NCBI GenBank assembly: GCA_025936205.1
Contig: JAICTU010000021.1
Location: forward strand, 1 to 34,414
From: Polyangiaceae bacterium
Lineage (GTDB): Bacteria > Myxococcota > Polyangia > Polyangiales > Polyangiaceae
Length of the DNA: 34,414 bases
Direction: 5' to 3'
In this document: one piece after another, positions 1-8,279 of the stretch
Position numbering within the stretch: position 1 is the first letter of the stretch
Layout: each line of letters starts with the position of its first letter
Program-made: the position numbers and the translations under genes
Notes under the pieces: model-generated
Database searches by the model: none
Seen by the model: only the letters and a program-made list of their open reading frames with translations
Told to the model about the DNA's origin: nothing

Positions 1-196
1 CGGCGCAGCTGCGCGTGCACGCCCACAGGCAGCGCACGCTCGACACGTCCACGGGCAGCTCGGGGGCCCGTGCATACGCCGCGTGCAGCTGCGCCCTCAA
101 ATGGGCGATCAGCTGCTCACCGCGCGTGCGCCCGGCTGCGTCGAGCTGCGCTTTGCCGCCGCAGGTCTCACAGGCGACAAGCTCGGCGCGCGTCAA
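1..196 (-). CDS. DUF1636-family metal-binding protein, 3' end missing (cut by window edge)
   Basis: The first 65 codons of a gene running off the left edge. The visible product has a CxxC pair near the N-terminus (ACETCGG), a middle segment like GEQLIAHLRAQL, and a second Cys cluster, CLWACTRSC, at the cut end. This Cys layout is typical of DUF1636, small predicted (2Fe-2S ferredoxin-like) metal-binding proteins often found in cobalamin and cobalt gene clusters. The proposed start is TTG at 196-194, which overlaps the cobO stop as TTGA, so translation is probably coupled to cobO. Function is unproven. The link to cobalt handling or cobalamin synthesis is inferred from family and position. Confidence 0.72.
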   Translation of the reverse strand, partial: MTRAELVACETCGGKAQLDAAGRTRGEQLIAHLRAQLHAAYARAPELPVDVSSVRCLWACTRSCA

Positions 197-807
197 AACT
201 CGATGCCCGCCTGGGCCTTGATCCCGGCGCGGTAGTGGTGTTTCACCATCTTCATCTCGGTCACCAGATCCGCGACCTCGATCAGCTCCTTGGTCGCCCC
301 CCGCCCCGTCAGCACCACGTGCAGGTCCGGCCGCTTCTGCTGCAGCGCCTCGATCACTGCCGGCTCGTCCAGCTGGCGTAGCCGCAGCGCTACCAGGATC
401 TCATCCAGCACGACCAAGCCCATGTCCGGGCGCGCCATCAGCTGCAGCGACATCTCCCAGGCTTTGGCTGCGGCGCGCCGATCCAGCTCCGCGTCCTGCG
501 TGATCCAGTGGAAGCCCTCGCCCATGCGGTGCCACTCGACCAGCTCACCGAAGCGCGCAAACGCGTCGGGCTCCGCCGTCGCGATGGCGCCCTTCACGTA
601 CTGCACCACGCCCACCTTCATGCCGTGCTGCACTGCCCGCAGCGCCATGCCGAAGGCCGCCGTACTCTTGCCCTTGCCGTTGCCCGTGAACACCGCGATC
701 AGGCCCTTTTCCTGATCCGCGGCCGCCTTGCGCTCCTCGTAGCTCTGCCGGATCTTCTCGACCTTCTGCTGATAAGCGTCTGTGATTTCGGGCGGATCGT
801 GGCTCAT
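193..807 (-). CDS. cobO: Cob(I)yrinic acid a,c-diamide adenosyltransferase (BtuR/CobO family)
   Basis: The enzyme transfers the 5'-deoxyadenosyl group of ATP to reduced cobalt, making adenosylcobyrinic acid a,c-diamide, and it also salvages corrinoids. The product has 204 residues, the usual BtuR length. The ATP-binding P-loop TGNGKGKST is at residues 41-49. An acidic strand (LVVLDEI) and a C-terminal TGRGATKELIEVADLVTEM block are typical of the family. The start at 807 (MSHDPPEI) is preceded by a GAGGA ribosome site; an upstream in-frame ATG at 867 would add 20 unlikely residues. The gene overlaps the next minus-strand gene by four bases. It is cytosolic, and the only adenosylation gene seen here. 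Confidence 0.95.
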   Translation of the reverse strand: MSHDPPEITDAYQQKVEKIRQSYEERKAAADQEKGLIAVFTGNGKGKSTAAFGMALRAVQHGMKVGVVQYVKGAIATAEPDAFARFGELVEWHRMGEGFHWITQDAELDRRAAAKAWEMSLQLMARPDMGLVVLDEILVALRLRQLDEPAVIEALQQKRPDLHVVLTGRGATKELIEVADLVTEMKMVKHHYRAGIKAQAGIEF

Positions 808-919
808 GGTCGGTCCTCGGGGAGCGCGCGGGCCGGCGACTATCCCACCTCCCGCCGCGGACAGCAATCCAGCCCGGGCGCCGGCCGCTCAGCGTACCGA
901 CCTCTCGGTCAACGGGTTT

Positions 920-1840
920 TTAGAGGCGCAACCGCACGTGTTTCGTGCGCAGTGCCTCCAGAGAGGGGTGCGAAGCGACCGCGACGCTCTCGACGGCACT
1001 CGGGCGCCCCCTGCCCGCCAGGCGCTGGGCAAAGGCGTCGATGGCCCGCCCGGACACCGGCGGCACCACGATGGTCGCCGACAGCTTCCCCTGGCTCACC
1101 AGGCGCTGCCCAAAAGAAGACGAGCCGTCGCAGCCGATCGCGCGCAGCTCCTGGGCCTTGCTCGACGCCTCGAGGCTCGCCTCGACCGCCTCGCGGGCGC
1201 CGAGCGCCATGTTGTCGTTCTGGCCGACGATCACAAAGGACGGCCGCTTGGATTTGGGAAAGCCCGCGAGCCAGCGCTTGGCGGCGGCCCGACCGCTCTC
1301 CTGGGACCAGTCGCCGTAGAACGTCTGGCATTTGCCGCGCGCACGGTCCAGCTCCGGTTGAATGCCCTCGGCACGCTGGCGTGCCGATGAGGTGCCCGCG
1401 GGCCCTGACAGGTAGATCACCTCGTCGTCCGCACCGCGCAGGAGCTCGAGCTGGCGCCCTTGCAGGCGACCAATTTCTTCTTGGTCCGCGGAGACCGAAT
1501 AGATGTCCACCTCCGGGAATTCGCGGCGCAGAGCGGGAATCTCATCGAGCCAGCGAGTCAAGAACGCCCAGTGGATGCCCGCGCGCACGGCGGAGCGCAG
1601 CAGAGTCAGCAGCAGCTGCTCGCGCACCGGGCTCACCAGGATCAGATTCGGGCGCGCCGAACCTGGACTGGAGATCGCCGTCTTCAGCTGGTTGATCTGG
1701 CGGTCGACGTCCTTACCCGCCACGTGCAGATCGAGCTCGAGCTTGTGCCGGCGAGCGGCCTGCTCCGCGTCCTCACGCATCAGCTTCTGGTAGTCGTTCT
1801 CCCCGTCATGGAGAAATAGGCCTACACGCGCTTTGACCAC
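920..1840 (-). CDS. Substrate-binding-protein-fold (LacI/sugar-binding type) protein without signal peptide
   Basis: The product has 306 residues. It follows the two-lobed periplasmic-binding-protein fold of ribose/LacI-type proteins: an N-terminal strand VGLFLHDGENDYQ, a hinge region around NLILVSPV, a second lobe with VIYLSGPAGTSSARQRAEG, and a late strand FVIVGQNDNMALGAREAV followed by AIGCDG. No signal peptide, lipobox or helix-turn-helix is visible, so it is predicted to be cytosolic or to belong to a sensory system rather than being a normal ABC importer component. No permease or ATPase gene lies beside it. The start is GTG at 1840-1838; GGGAG lies only one base upstream, so the exact start is uncertain. 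It sits between cobF and cobO on the same strand. Its ligand is unknown and a corrinoid or cobalt role would be speculation. Confidence 0.75.
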   Translation of the reverse strand: MVKARVGLFLHDGENDYQKLMREDAEQAARRHKLELDLHVAGKDVDRQINQLKTAISSPGSARPNLILVSPVREQLLLTLLRSAVRAGIHWAFLTRWLDEIPALRREFPEVDIYSVSADQEEIGRLQGRQLELLRGADDEVIYLSGPAGTSSARQRAEGIQPELDRARGKCQTFYGDWSQESGRAAAKRWLAGFPKSKRPSFVIVGQNDNMALGAREAVEASLEASSKAQELRAIGCDGSSSFGQRLVSQGKLSATIVVPPVSGRAIDAFAQRLAGRGRPSAVESVAVASHPSLEALRTKHVRLRL

Positions 1841-1905
1841 ACTCCCGGGAGATACGACTCAGCTGTCGGCGAAGGTAATCTGGCCTGAACGGCGACCACC
1901 TGCGC

Positions 1906-1921
1906 CCGGGGTGTGCCCCGG
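1906..1921. terminator. GC-rich hairpin between cobF and the binding-protein gene
   Basis: A perfect 6-bp stem, CCGGGG/CCCCGG, with a four-base loop (1912-1915), 24 bases past the cobF stop. It has no T-tract, so it may be a weak or Rho-assisted terminator or a 3'-end stabiliser. Confidence 0.4.
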
Positions 1922-1944
1922 TGTACGCTGGCAGGTCGCGGCAG

Positions 1945-2709
1945 TCAGCTGCTCGCGCGCTTTTTCCGGAGCAAATACGTGTCCATGATCCAGCCGTGCT
2001 CGGCGCGAGCCGCGCTGCGCACCCGCTCGATCTCGGCTTTGCGCTCCGCGAGAGGCCCCGAGATCAAGAGCTCGTGCTCCGTACCGAGATAGGCGCCCCA
2101 GTAGATGTCGAGCTCCGCGTCGGGCAGGCCGCGGAAGGAACACTCCCCATCCAGCATCACCACCACATCGTCCGCCTCGCTGGGCAGGCCCTGCAACAGC
2201 CGCCGCCCGGTCGTGATTTGCACCGCGCCTGCGATGCGGTTCAGCGGAATCTTGTGCCGCGCCGCCAGCACCTGCGGACTGCTGATCCCCGGGATCACAT
2301 CGTACTCGAACAGCACCTGTGCACGCGCGCTCATCAGCTCCAGCAAGCGCAGCGTGCTGTCATAGAGAGACGGATCGCCCCACACCAGGATCGCCGCCCG
2401 CTCGTCCTCGCCCAGCTGCTCGGCGAGCGCGCGCTCGTACGCGAGCAACCGCTCCTCGTGCCACTGCTCCACGCCCTGCGCGTAGGGCGCGCGCGGATCG
2501 CGCCCGCCTTGCCGCAGCTCGATCCAGCGCCAGCCCTCGGTCTCGACGTAGCGCTCGCAAATCTCGCGGCGGATCCGGCTCAGCTCGGCCTTGTCACTGC
2601 CCTTGTCGATCACGAACACCGCGTTCGCCCGGCTCAGCGCTTCGATCGCCTCCACGGTCAGATGCTTGGGATTGCCCGTGCCCATGCCGATCGCAGAGAT
2701 CCTCCTCAT
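1945..2709 (-). CDS. cobF: Precorrin-6A synthase (deacetylating)
   Basis: CobF methylates C1 of precorrin-5 with S-adenosylmethionine and releases acetate, giving precorrin-6A. It exists only in the aerobic pathway. The product has 254 residues, as expected. It opens with RRISAIGMGTGNPKHLTVEA, carries the IDKGSDK block, WGDPSLYDST (SAM-site GDP motif) and IPGISSPQVLAARH. The 3' half has VVMLDGECSF and YWGAYLGTEHE, both characteristic of CobF. The start at 2709 is chosen because the motif begins there; the frame is open 70 codons further upstream without family similarity. The ribosome site is poor. It is divergent from cobG with about 60 bases between. Confidence 0.95.
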   Translation of the reverse strand: MRRISAIGMGTGNPKHLTVEAIEALSRANAVFVIDKGSDKAELSRIRREICERYVETEGWRWIELRQGGRDPRAPYAQGVEQWHEERLLAYERALAEQLGEDERAAILVWGDPSLYDSTLRLLELMSARAQVLFEYDVIPGISSPQVLAARHKIPLNRIAGAVQITTGRRLLQGLPSEADDVVVMLDGECSFRGLPDAELDIYWGAYLGTEHELLISGPLAERKAEIERVRSAARAEHGWIMDTYLLRKKRASS

Positions 2710-2769
2710 CGGCTCGCGCTCACGCTTCTGCTCGCCTCTTCCATGATTGCTTCGTGGAGAACCCCCGCT

Positions 2770-4092
2770 ATGCTGGGCGACCCCACGAATGGCAAACCCG
2801 AAATGACTGAACCCTCGCTGCAGCGCGGCGTTTGCCCGGGCGTCTGGGCGCCCATGCCATCGGGAGACGGCCTGCTGGTGCGGGTGCGCGCGCCGCGCGC
2901 CCGCTTGAACGCGCAGCAAATTCGAGGGCTATCGAGCGCAGCCCGGCGCTTCGGCAACGGCATCGTCGAGCTCACGCGCCGAGGCAACCTACAGCTTCGG
3001 GGCGCCGCGGACACCACCCTTCCCGACCTGCAGGCCGAGCTGCTGCGGCTCGGCCTCGCCAGCCTCACCGCCGCCGCCGAACGCCGCCCGTCGCTCAGCG
3101 TCTGCCCCTTCGACGGCGTGGATCCGCGCCGCCCGCTGCTGGGACCCCTGGCCGAAGCGCTCGAGGCGCTGCTCGCCGAGCCCGAGCTCACGCGCCACCT
3201 TTCCCACAAATTCTCGCTGCTGCTGAGCAGCGGCAGCACGCTGTTCGATGAGCTGCGCTTTGACCTGCGCGTCGATGCCTCTCGGGCGGGCCGGGCGCTG
3301 CTCAGCGTCGCCGGCACGGCGCTCGGCACCTGCGGCGACGAAGCGGTCGCAGGCGCAGTCCGCACGCTGCTGGTTTGGCTCGGTGCAACAGTCCCTGCGC
3401 ACGCCAGGATGAGCCAGCTGCTCGACGCGCGCGGCGGCGCGGCCCTCGCCGGCGCGCTCCAGCTCGAGCCGGCGCCGTGCGCCGCACGCTGGGCGGCAGA
3501 GTACCTCGGCTTTCACTCTGTTGACCCTGAAGCCGTAGCGGCGGCCGAGGGCTACTTCGGCTTCGAGCTCCCCTTCGGGGCGCTCGAAGCCTCCGACTGG
3601 GACCACGTCGCGGAGCTGGCCGAGCGCTACGGCACCGGTGTAGTCCGGCTCTTGCCGGCGCGCGCGCTGTTGCTCCCGGGGGTGCGCGAGAGCAGCGCCG
3701 CCGCTCTCGCGCAGCAGGCGCGGGCCCGGCGCTTCGGCGTCGAGCGGAGCCCGCTGCGGCTCGTCGCCTGCAGCGGCGCGCCGGCATGCCGCTCCGCGCG
3801 CGGCGAGACGCGGCGCTTCGCGATCGAGCTCGCGTCCCTGCTACCAGAGAACGGCGCTCTCACCCTGCACGTCTCGGGCTGCGAGAAGAGCTGCGCCTGG
3901 AGCGGCGCCGCCGACATCACGGTGCTGCACGGCGAGGCTGGCGCGCGGCTCGGCTTCGACACGAGCGTCGCCGAAACGGCGCGCACGGCGCCGCTGGACG
4001 GGCGCGCCCTGCGCCAGCGCGTCGCCGCGCGCTTCGCAGGGCGGCACACGCAGGCCCCGGAAGCCCAGCGGCACACGGGAGCGCCTGCTTGA
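2770..4092 (+). CDS. cobG: Precorrin-3B synthase, sulfite-reductase-like Fe-S enzyme
   Basis: CobG uses O2 to hydroxylate C20 of precorrin-3A and form the gamma-lactone, the step that defines the aerobic pathway. The product has 440 residues from the ATG at 2770, which has GGAG ten bases upstream. The ATG at 2803 (MTEPSLQRG) gives 429 residues but has no ribosome site, so the start is open. The N-terminal block GVCPGVWAPMPSGDGLLVRV and LTRRGNLQLRG are nitrite/sulfite reductase ferredoxin-like motifs. The C-terminal half has the 4Fe-4S ligands in a Cx5C...Cx3C pattern: Cys334, Cys340, Cys371 and Cys375, counted from 2770. It leads the cobG-H-I-J run and its TGA overlaps the cobH TTG start. Confidence 0.9.
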   Translation: MLGDPTNGKPEMTEPSLQRGVCPGVWAPMPSGDGLLVRVRAPRARLNAQQIRGLSSAARRFGNGIVELTRRGNLQLRGAADTTLPDLQAELLRLGLASLTAAAERRPSLSVCPFDGVDPRRPLLGPLAEALEALLAEPELTRHLSHKFSLLLSSGSTLFDELRFDLRVDASRAGRALLSVAGTALGTCGDEAVAGAVRTLLVWLGATVPAHARMSQLLDARGGAALAGALQLEPAPCAARWAAEYLGFHSVDPEAVAAAEGYFGFELPFGALEASDWDHVAELAERYGTGVVRLLPARALLLPGVRESSAAALAQQARARRFGVERSPLRLVACSGAPACRSARGETRRFAIELASLLPENGALTLHVSGCEKSCAWSGAADITVLHGEAGARLGFDTSVAETARTAPLDGRALRQRVAARFAGRHTQAPEAQRHTGAPA

Positions 4093-4721
4093 CTGCGCAC
4101 TTCGAATACGAGCGCCGTCCCGAAGAGATCTATCGGCAGTCGTTCGCGATCATCCGCGCCGAAGCCGATCTGCTCCGCTTCAACCGCGACGAGGAGCGCG
4201 TGGTGGTCCGGTTGATCCACACCTCGGGCAGCGTCGAGCTGAGCCGCGACGTCGCCTTCTCCAGCGGCTTCACGCGGGCCGCCTCCGAGGCGCTGCAGCG
4301 CGGCGCGCCCATCCTGTGCGACGCCAAGATGATCGTCAGCGGCGTCACGCGCGGGCGGCTGCCGCGCGAAAACGCGCTGCTCTGCAACCTCGACGACCCG
4401 CGCGTGCCCGCGCTGGCGCGCGAGCAGCGCACCACGCGCAGCGCCGCCGCATTCGCGCTGTTCGAGCAGCAGCTGGATGGCGCGCTGGTCGCGATCGGCA
4501 ACGCGCCGACGGCGCTGTTCCGCCTGCTGGAGCTGCTGGAGGAGACGTCCGCGCGCCCCGCCGCGGTGATCGGCGTGCCGGTGGGCTTCGTGGGCGCGGC
4601 GGAGTCCAAGGCGGCGCTGGAGCTCGAGCGCCGCGTGCCCTGGATGGTGGTGCGCGGCCGCAAGGGCGGCAGCGCGCTGGCCGTGGCAGCGATCAACGCG
4701 CTGGCTCTTCAAGAAGACTGA
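4089..4721 (+). CDS. cobH: Precorrin-8X methylmutase, aerobic CobH type
   Basis: CobH moves the C11 methyl group of precorrin-8 to C12, giving hydrogenobyrinic acid. The proposed start is TTG at 4089, overlapping the cobG stop as TTGA; this gives 210 residues, the family length. An ATG start does not exist at the N-terminus (first residues LTAHFEYERRPEEIYRQSF). The catalytic histidine is expected at His44 in RLIHTSGSVELSRDVAFS, the CobH-type context. ILCDAKMIVSGVTRGRLP, AIGNAPTALF, GVPVGFVGAAESK and VRGRKGGSA are all present. A second, differently built methylmutase lies at 16939-17556. It is followed by cobI after a 25-base gap. Confidence 0.93.
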   Translation: MTAHFEYERRPEEIYRQSFAIIRAEADLLRFNRDEERVVVRLIHTSGSVELSRDVAFSSGFTRAASEALQRGAPILCDAKMIVSGVTRGRLPRENALLCNLDDPRVPALAREQRTTRSAAAFALFEQQLDGALVAIGNAPTALFRLLELLEETSARPAAVIGVPVGFVGAAESKAALELERRVPWMVVRGRKGGSALAVAAINALALQED

Positions 4722-4746
4722 GAAGAAGAGTGAGAAGAGGACAAGG

Positions 4747-5502
4747 GTGAATCACGGAACCGTATTCGGCGTCGGCGTGGGCCCCGGCGACCCAGATCTG
4801 GTGACGCTCAAGGCTGCCAGGCTGCTGGGCAAGGCGCGCGTGGTGGCCTATTTCTCCAAGCGTGGCAACGTCAGCAACGCCTTTGCTGCCGCCGAGCGCC
4901 ACCTGCACCCCGAGTCCGAGCGCTTGCCGTTGATCTACCCCTACACCGTGGAGCTCTCGGCGCGCGACCCGCGCTACATCACGGCGCTGGAGGGATTTTA
5001 CGATGCGTCGACGCAGCTGCTCCGGGACCGCCTCGCGCGCGGACAGGACGTGGCCGTGTTGTGCGAGGGAGATCCGCTGTTTTACGGCTCGTACCTGCAC
5101 TTGCACTCGCGCCTGGCGCCGCGGCATCGCTGCGTGGTGATCCCCGGCATCACCAGCTTCGCCGGCTGCGCCGCCAGCGCCGGGCTGCCGCTCGTGTCGA
5201 CGGACAAGGTGTTCTCGATCCTCCCCGGGACGTTGTCCGAGGCGGAGCTCGAACGTCGCCTGAGCGCGCCCGACGCGATCGCCATCATCAAGCTCGGGCG
5301 CAACTTCCCCAAGGTCCGCCGCGTGCTGGAGCGGGTCGGCCGCGCCGCGCACGCCACCTTCATCGAACACGGCACCACGGCGCGCGAGCGCGTGCTGCCG
5401 CTGCGCGAGAAGACCGACGAGCACGCGGTCTATTTCTCCCTGATCCTCGTGCCGCAGCTGGAAGTGGAGCGTCCGATGGCGGGAGAGCCGGGCCCAGCAT
5501 GA
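4747..5502 (+). CDS. cobI: Precorrin-2 C20-methyltransferase
   Basis: CobI uses SAM to methylate C20 of precorrin-2, giving precorrin-3A. The product has 251 residues with the tetrapyrrole methylase fold: FGVGVGPGDPDLVTLKAARL at the N-terminus, the YFSKRGNVSNA block, then VAVLCEGDPLFYGSYLHL (SAM-binding GDP motif) and VIPGITSFAGCAASAGLPL. The IIKLGRNFPKVRRVL segment is typical of CobI/CbiL. The start is GTG at 4747, supported by an AGAGGA element at about 4735. The TGA overlaps the cobJ ATG (ATGA at 5499-5502), so translation is likely coupled. Confidence 0.95.
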   Translation: MNHGTVFGVGVGPGDPDLVTLKAARLLGKARVVAYFSKRGNVSNAFAAAERHLHPESERLPLIYPYTVELSARDPRYITALEGFYDASTQLLRDRLARGQDVAVLCEGDPLFYGSYLHLHSRLAPRHRCVVIPGITSFAGCAASAGLPLVSTDKVFSILPGTLSEAELERRLSAPDAIAIIKLGRNFPKVRRVLERVGRAAHATFIEHGTTARERVLPLREKTDEHAVYFSLILVPQLEVERPMAGEPGPA

Positions 5503-6260
5503 GCGGCTGGCTGCGCGTGGTCGGGCTGGGGCCCGCGGAGGCGGACTGGCGCACGCGCGAGGTCGAGCGCGCGCTGGCGGACGCACAGCATGTCGTCGGC
5601 TACCACACCTACCTCGCCCGCGTGCCGGAGCGGCCCGGATTGACCCGGCACGGCTCGGACAACGGCGATGAGCTGGCGCGCGCGCGGCGCGGCCTCGAGC
5701 TGGCAGAGCGCGGCGCGCGCGTGGTCGTGGTCTCGGGCGGCGATGCCGGCGTCTTCGGCATGGCAGCGGCGGTGTTCGAAGCCGTGGATCATGGGCCACC
5801 CAGCTGGCGCGAGCTCGAGATCACGGTGTTGCCCGCGGTGACGGCCATGCTGGCCGCAGCCGCGCGCCTCGGCGCCCCGCTTGGCAACGACTTCTGCGCC
5901 ATCAATCTGTCCGACAACCTCAAGCCCTGGGCGGTCCTCGAACGGCGGCTCGCGCTCGCGGCTCAGGCCGACTTCGTGATCGCGCTCTACAATCCCGCGT
6001 CGCAGGCGCGCCAGGAGCAGCTGGTCCAGGCGCTGGAGATCCTGCGCCGCCATCGCACGCCGGAGGCGGTGGTGATGTTCGCGCGCGCGGTGGGCAGGCC
6101 CCAGGAGCAGCTGCGCGTCACCAGCCTGGGGGCGGCAGACCCCGCATGGGCGGACATGCAGACCTTGATCCTGGTCGGCAGCCACACCACTCGTTGCATC
6201 CCGCGCGCAACGGCACGGCCCTGGATCTACACGCCCCGGCGGCTCGACCCGGCGTCATGA
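5499..6260 (+). CDS. cobJ: Precorrin-3B C17-methyltransferase
   Basis: CobJ contracts the ring of precorrin-3B and methylates C17, giving precorrin-4. The product has 253 residues. It starts MSGWLRVVGLGPAEADWRT, followed by VVGYHTYLARV, then VVVSGGDAGVFGMAAAVFE and VLPAVTAMLAAAARLGAPLG, with the CobJ-specific NDFCAINLSDNLKPW and FVIALYNPASQAR. GGGAGAG lies upstream of the ATG. Its 3' end runs 34 bases past the end of cobK on the opposite strand (overlap 6227-6260), so the two mRNAs are complementary there. Confidence 0.95.
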   Translation: MSGWLRVVGLGPAEADWRTREVERALADAQHVVGYHTYLARVPERPGLTRHGSDNGDELARARRGLELAERGARVVVVSGGDAGVFGMAAAVFEAVDHGPPSWRELEITVLPAVTAMLAAAARLGAPLGNDFCAINLSDNLKPWAVLERRLALAAQADFVIALYNPASQARQEQLVQALEILRRHRTPEAVVMFARAVGRPQEQLRVTSLGAADPAWADMQTLILVGSHTTRCIPRATARPWIYTPRRLDPAS

Positions 6261-6991
6261 AGCCCCTCCAGCCAGTCGAGCGCGCTCTGCCAGCTCGCCA
6301 CCGTCGGCGCCGGCGGGAGCACGGGCCTCGCCACCATCACCACCGGCAGCCCGAGCGCGCGCGCCGCTTCGATCTTGGCGGCCGTCGCGGCGGTGCCCGC
6401 GTTCTTGCTCACGATCACCTCCACCCGCTCGCGCTCGAACAGCTCGCGCTCGCCCGCCACGTCGAACGGCCCGCGCGCGGCCAGCACGCGCGCGTGGGGC
6501 AGCTCGATGCTGAACTCATCCACGGCGCGGATCAGATAGCTGTGCTGAGGCGCCGCGCGGAACGCCTCCACCTCCAGCCTGCCCACGCTGGAAAATACGC
6601 GGCGCGGCGCTTCCCCGAGCACCGCCACGGCCTGCTCCATGTCGGAGGCCTCGAGCCAGCGATCACCCGCCTGACGCAGCCAGGGGGGGCACTCCACGCG
6701 CAACAGGGGCGTGCCCGTCTGCTCCACTGCGCGCACCGCGTGCAGGGACATCTGCGCGGCAAAGGGATGCGTGGCATCGATCAGAGCCTGGCAGCGCTCG
6801 CGTCGCAGGTACTCCACCAGCCCCTCCACGCCGCCAAACCCGCCCACGCGGCAGGGCACCGGCGGCAGTTGCAAGCTGCGCGTCCGTCCGGCAAAGGACA
6901 GCATCACGGCGTAGCGAGGCTCCCGTGCTAGCCGCTCTGCGAGCTGGCGCCCGTCGCTCGTTCCCCCCAAAATCACGACCCTGAAGGCCAT
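6227..6991 (-). CDS. cobK: Precorrin-6A reductase
   Basis: CobK reduces precorrin-6A to dihydro-precorrin-6 with NADPH. The product has 254 residues and starts FRVVILGGTSDGRQLAERLA, a Rossmann-like nucleotide site. CQALIDATHPFAAQMS, LLRVECPPW, RRVFSSVGR and VIVSKNAGTAATAAKIEAA are all CobK/CbiJ signatures. It is the only minus-strand gene inside the plus-strand cobG-to-cobB run. Its ATG (6991-6989) and the cobL ATG (6990-6992) share two bases in the palindrome CATG, and its 3' end overlaps cobJ. Its promoter must therefore lie inside cobL. The frame stays open upstream (to 7351) but family similarity begins at 6991. Confidence 0.95.
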   Translation of the reverse strand: MAFRVVILGGTSDGRQLAERLAREPRYAVMLSFAGRTRSLQLPPVPCRVGGFGGVEGLVEYLRRERCQALIDATHPFAAQMSLHAVRAVEQTGTPLLRVECPPWLRQAGDRWLEASDMEQAVAVLGEAPRRVFSSVGRLEVEAFRAAPQHSYLIRAVDEFSIELPHARVLAARGPFDVAGERELFERERVEVIVSKNAGTAATAAKIEAARALGLPVVMVARPVLPPAPTVASWQSALDWLEGLHDAGSSRRGV

Positions 6992-8279
6992 GTCGTTCGA
7001 TCCCACCGGTACACCAGAGCCCGAAGACGCGCCAGACCCGATCCTGGAAGGCACCCCCGCCCCCTTCACGGGGAGGCCGTGGCTGACCCTGGTCGGCATC
7101 GGTGCCGACGGCCTCGAGGGGCTCTCCGCCGTCGCGCGGGCCGCGCTCGAGAACGCCGAGTTCGTGTTCGGCAGCGCGCGCCAGCTCTCGATGCTGCAAG
7201 ACATCGTCAGCTGCGACAACGCCATCTGGCCCGCGCGCTTCTCGCTGGGCCTGGCGCGCGTGCTCTCGCGGCGCGGCAAACCCACGGTCGTGCTCTCGAC
7301 GGGCGATCCCTTCTTCTTCGGGGTCGGCGCCACGCTCGCGCCGCACCTCACACCCGGCGAGTTCGTCTGCTACCCGGTCCCTTCCTCGCTCTCGCTGGCC
7401 GCGTCACGGGTCGGCTGGGCGCTGCAGCACACCGAGGTCGTCAGCCTGCACGGGCGCGACCTGCGCACGATCGTCCGCTACCTGCATCCCGGCCGGCGCG
7501 TGCTCGCGCTCTCCTGGAACCAGGACACCCCGGCCGAGCTGGCGCGGCTGCTGGTGGCACGCGGCTTTGGCCCCACGCGGCTCACCGTGCTCGAGGCGCT
7601 CGGTGGCCCCGAGGAGCGCGTGCGCACCTGCCTCGCCAGCGACTTCAACCTCTCGCGCTGCCTGGATCTGAACGTCGTCGGTCTGGAGCTGGCGGTCGAC
7701 CCGCACGCGATCTGGGTGCCCGTGCGCGCGAGCTTGCCCGACTCGGAGTTCGAGCACGACGGTCAGCTCACCAAGCAAGACATCCGCGCCATCACGCTCT
7801 CGGCGCTGCGCCCGCGCCCCGGCGCGCTGCTCTGGGACGTGGGCGCCGGCTCCGGCTCGATCGGTATCGAATGGCTGCTGAGCCATCCCGCCTGCCGTGC
7901 GGTCGCGATCGAGCAAGAGCCCGCGCGCTGTGAGCGCATCCGGCGCAACGCCCACGCGCTCGGCGTCCCGCAGCTCGAAGTGGTCGAAGGCGCCGCGCCC
8001 GAGGCCCTGCGCGAGCTGGAAGCGCCCGACGCCGTCTTCCTGGGCGGAGGCGCCGGCGATCCCGAGGTGCTCGCGCAGTGCTGGAACGCGCTCGAGCCTG
8101 GTGGATGGCTGGTCGCCAACGCCGTCTCGCTGGAGACCGAGACGCGCTTGATCGCGGCCCACATCGCCCACGGCGGCGACTTGCGGCGGCTGTCGATCGA
8201 GACCGCAGCGCCGCTCGGCACCATGACGGGCTGGCGCCCGGCCCTGCCGGTGATGCAATGGCGCATTCAGAAGCAATGA
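6990..8279 (+). CDS. cobL: Precorrin-6Y C5,15-methyltransferase (decarboxylating), CbiE-CbiT fusion
   Basis: CobL methylates C5 and C15 and decarboxylates the C12 acetate side chain, giving precorrin-8. The 429-residue product is the full two-domain form. The N-terminal CbiE-like domain (about 30-225) has [15 protein letters not shown] and [17 protein letters not shown]. The C-terminal CbiT-like SAM methyltransferase (about 245-429) has [14 protein letters not shown] and the SAM loop [13 protein letters not shown] from residue 283. The first 28 residues are an extra Pro/Glu-rich tail. No other in-frame ATG, GTG or TTG occurs before the conserved core, so the ATG at 6990, sharing bases with the cobK start, is the only visible choice. 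The stop overlaps the cobE start. Confidence 0.94.
   Translation: MSFDPTGTPEPEDAPDPILEGTPAPFTGRPWLTLVGIGADGLEGLSAVARAALENAEFVFGSARQLSMLQDIVSCDNAIWPARFSLGLARVLSRRGKPTVVLSTGDPFFFGVGATLAPHLTPGEFVCYPVPSSLSLAASRVGWALQHTEVVSLHGRDLRTIVRYLHPGRRVLALSWNQDTPAELARLLVARGFGPTRLTVLEALGGPEERVRTCLASDFNLSRCLDLNVVGLELAVDPHAIWVPVRASLPDSEFEHDGQLTKQDIRAITLSALRPRPGALLWDVGAGSGSIGIEWLLSHPACRAVAIEQEPARCERIRRNAHALGVPQLEVVEGAAPEALRELEAPDAVFLGGGAGDPEVLAQCWNALEPGGWLVANAVSLETETRLIAAHIAHGGDLRRLSIETAAPLGTMTGWRPALPVMQWRIQKQ

Noticed and set aside
1925..1960. ACCTGCC on the minus strand after cobF, resembling the end of a B12 box
   Set aside because: Only the last nine positions fit; the upstream GCCACTG and GGGAAGG parts of the cobalamin riboswitch are missing.
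1921..2769. Long plus-strand open frame in front of cobG
   Set aside because: It is the antisense shadow of cobF caused by high GC; CobG similarity starts only after about 2803.
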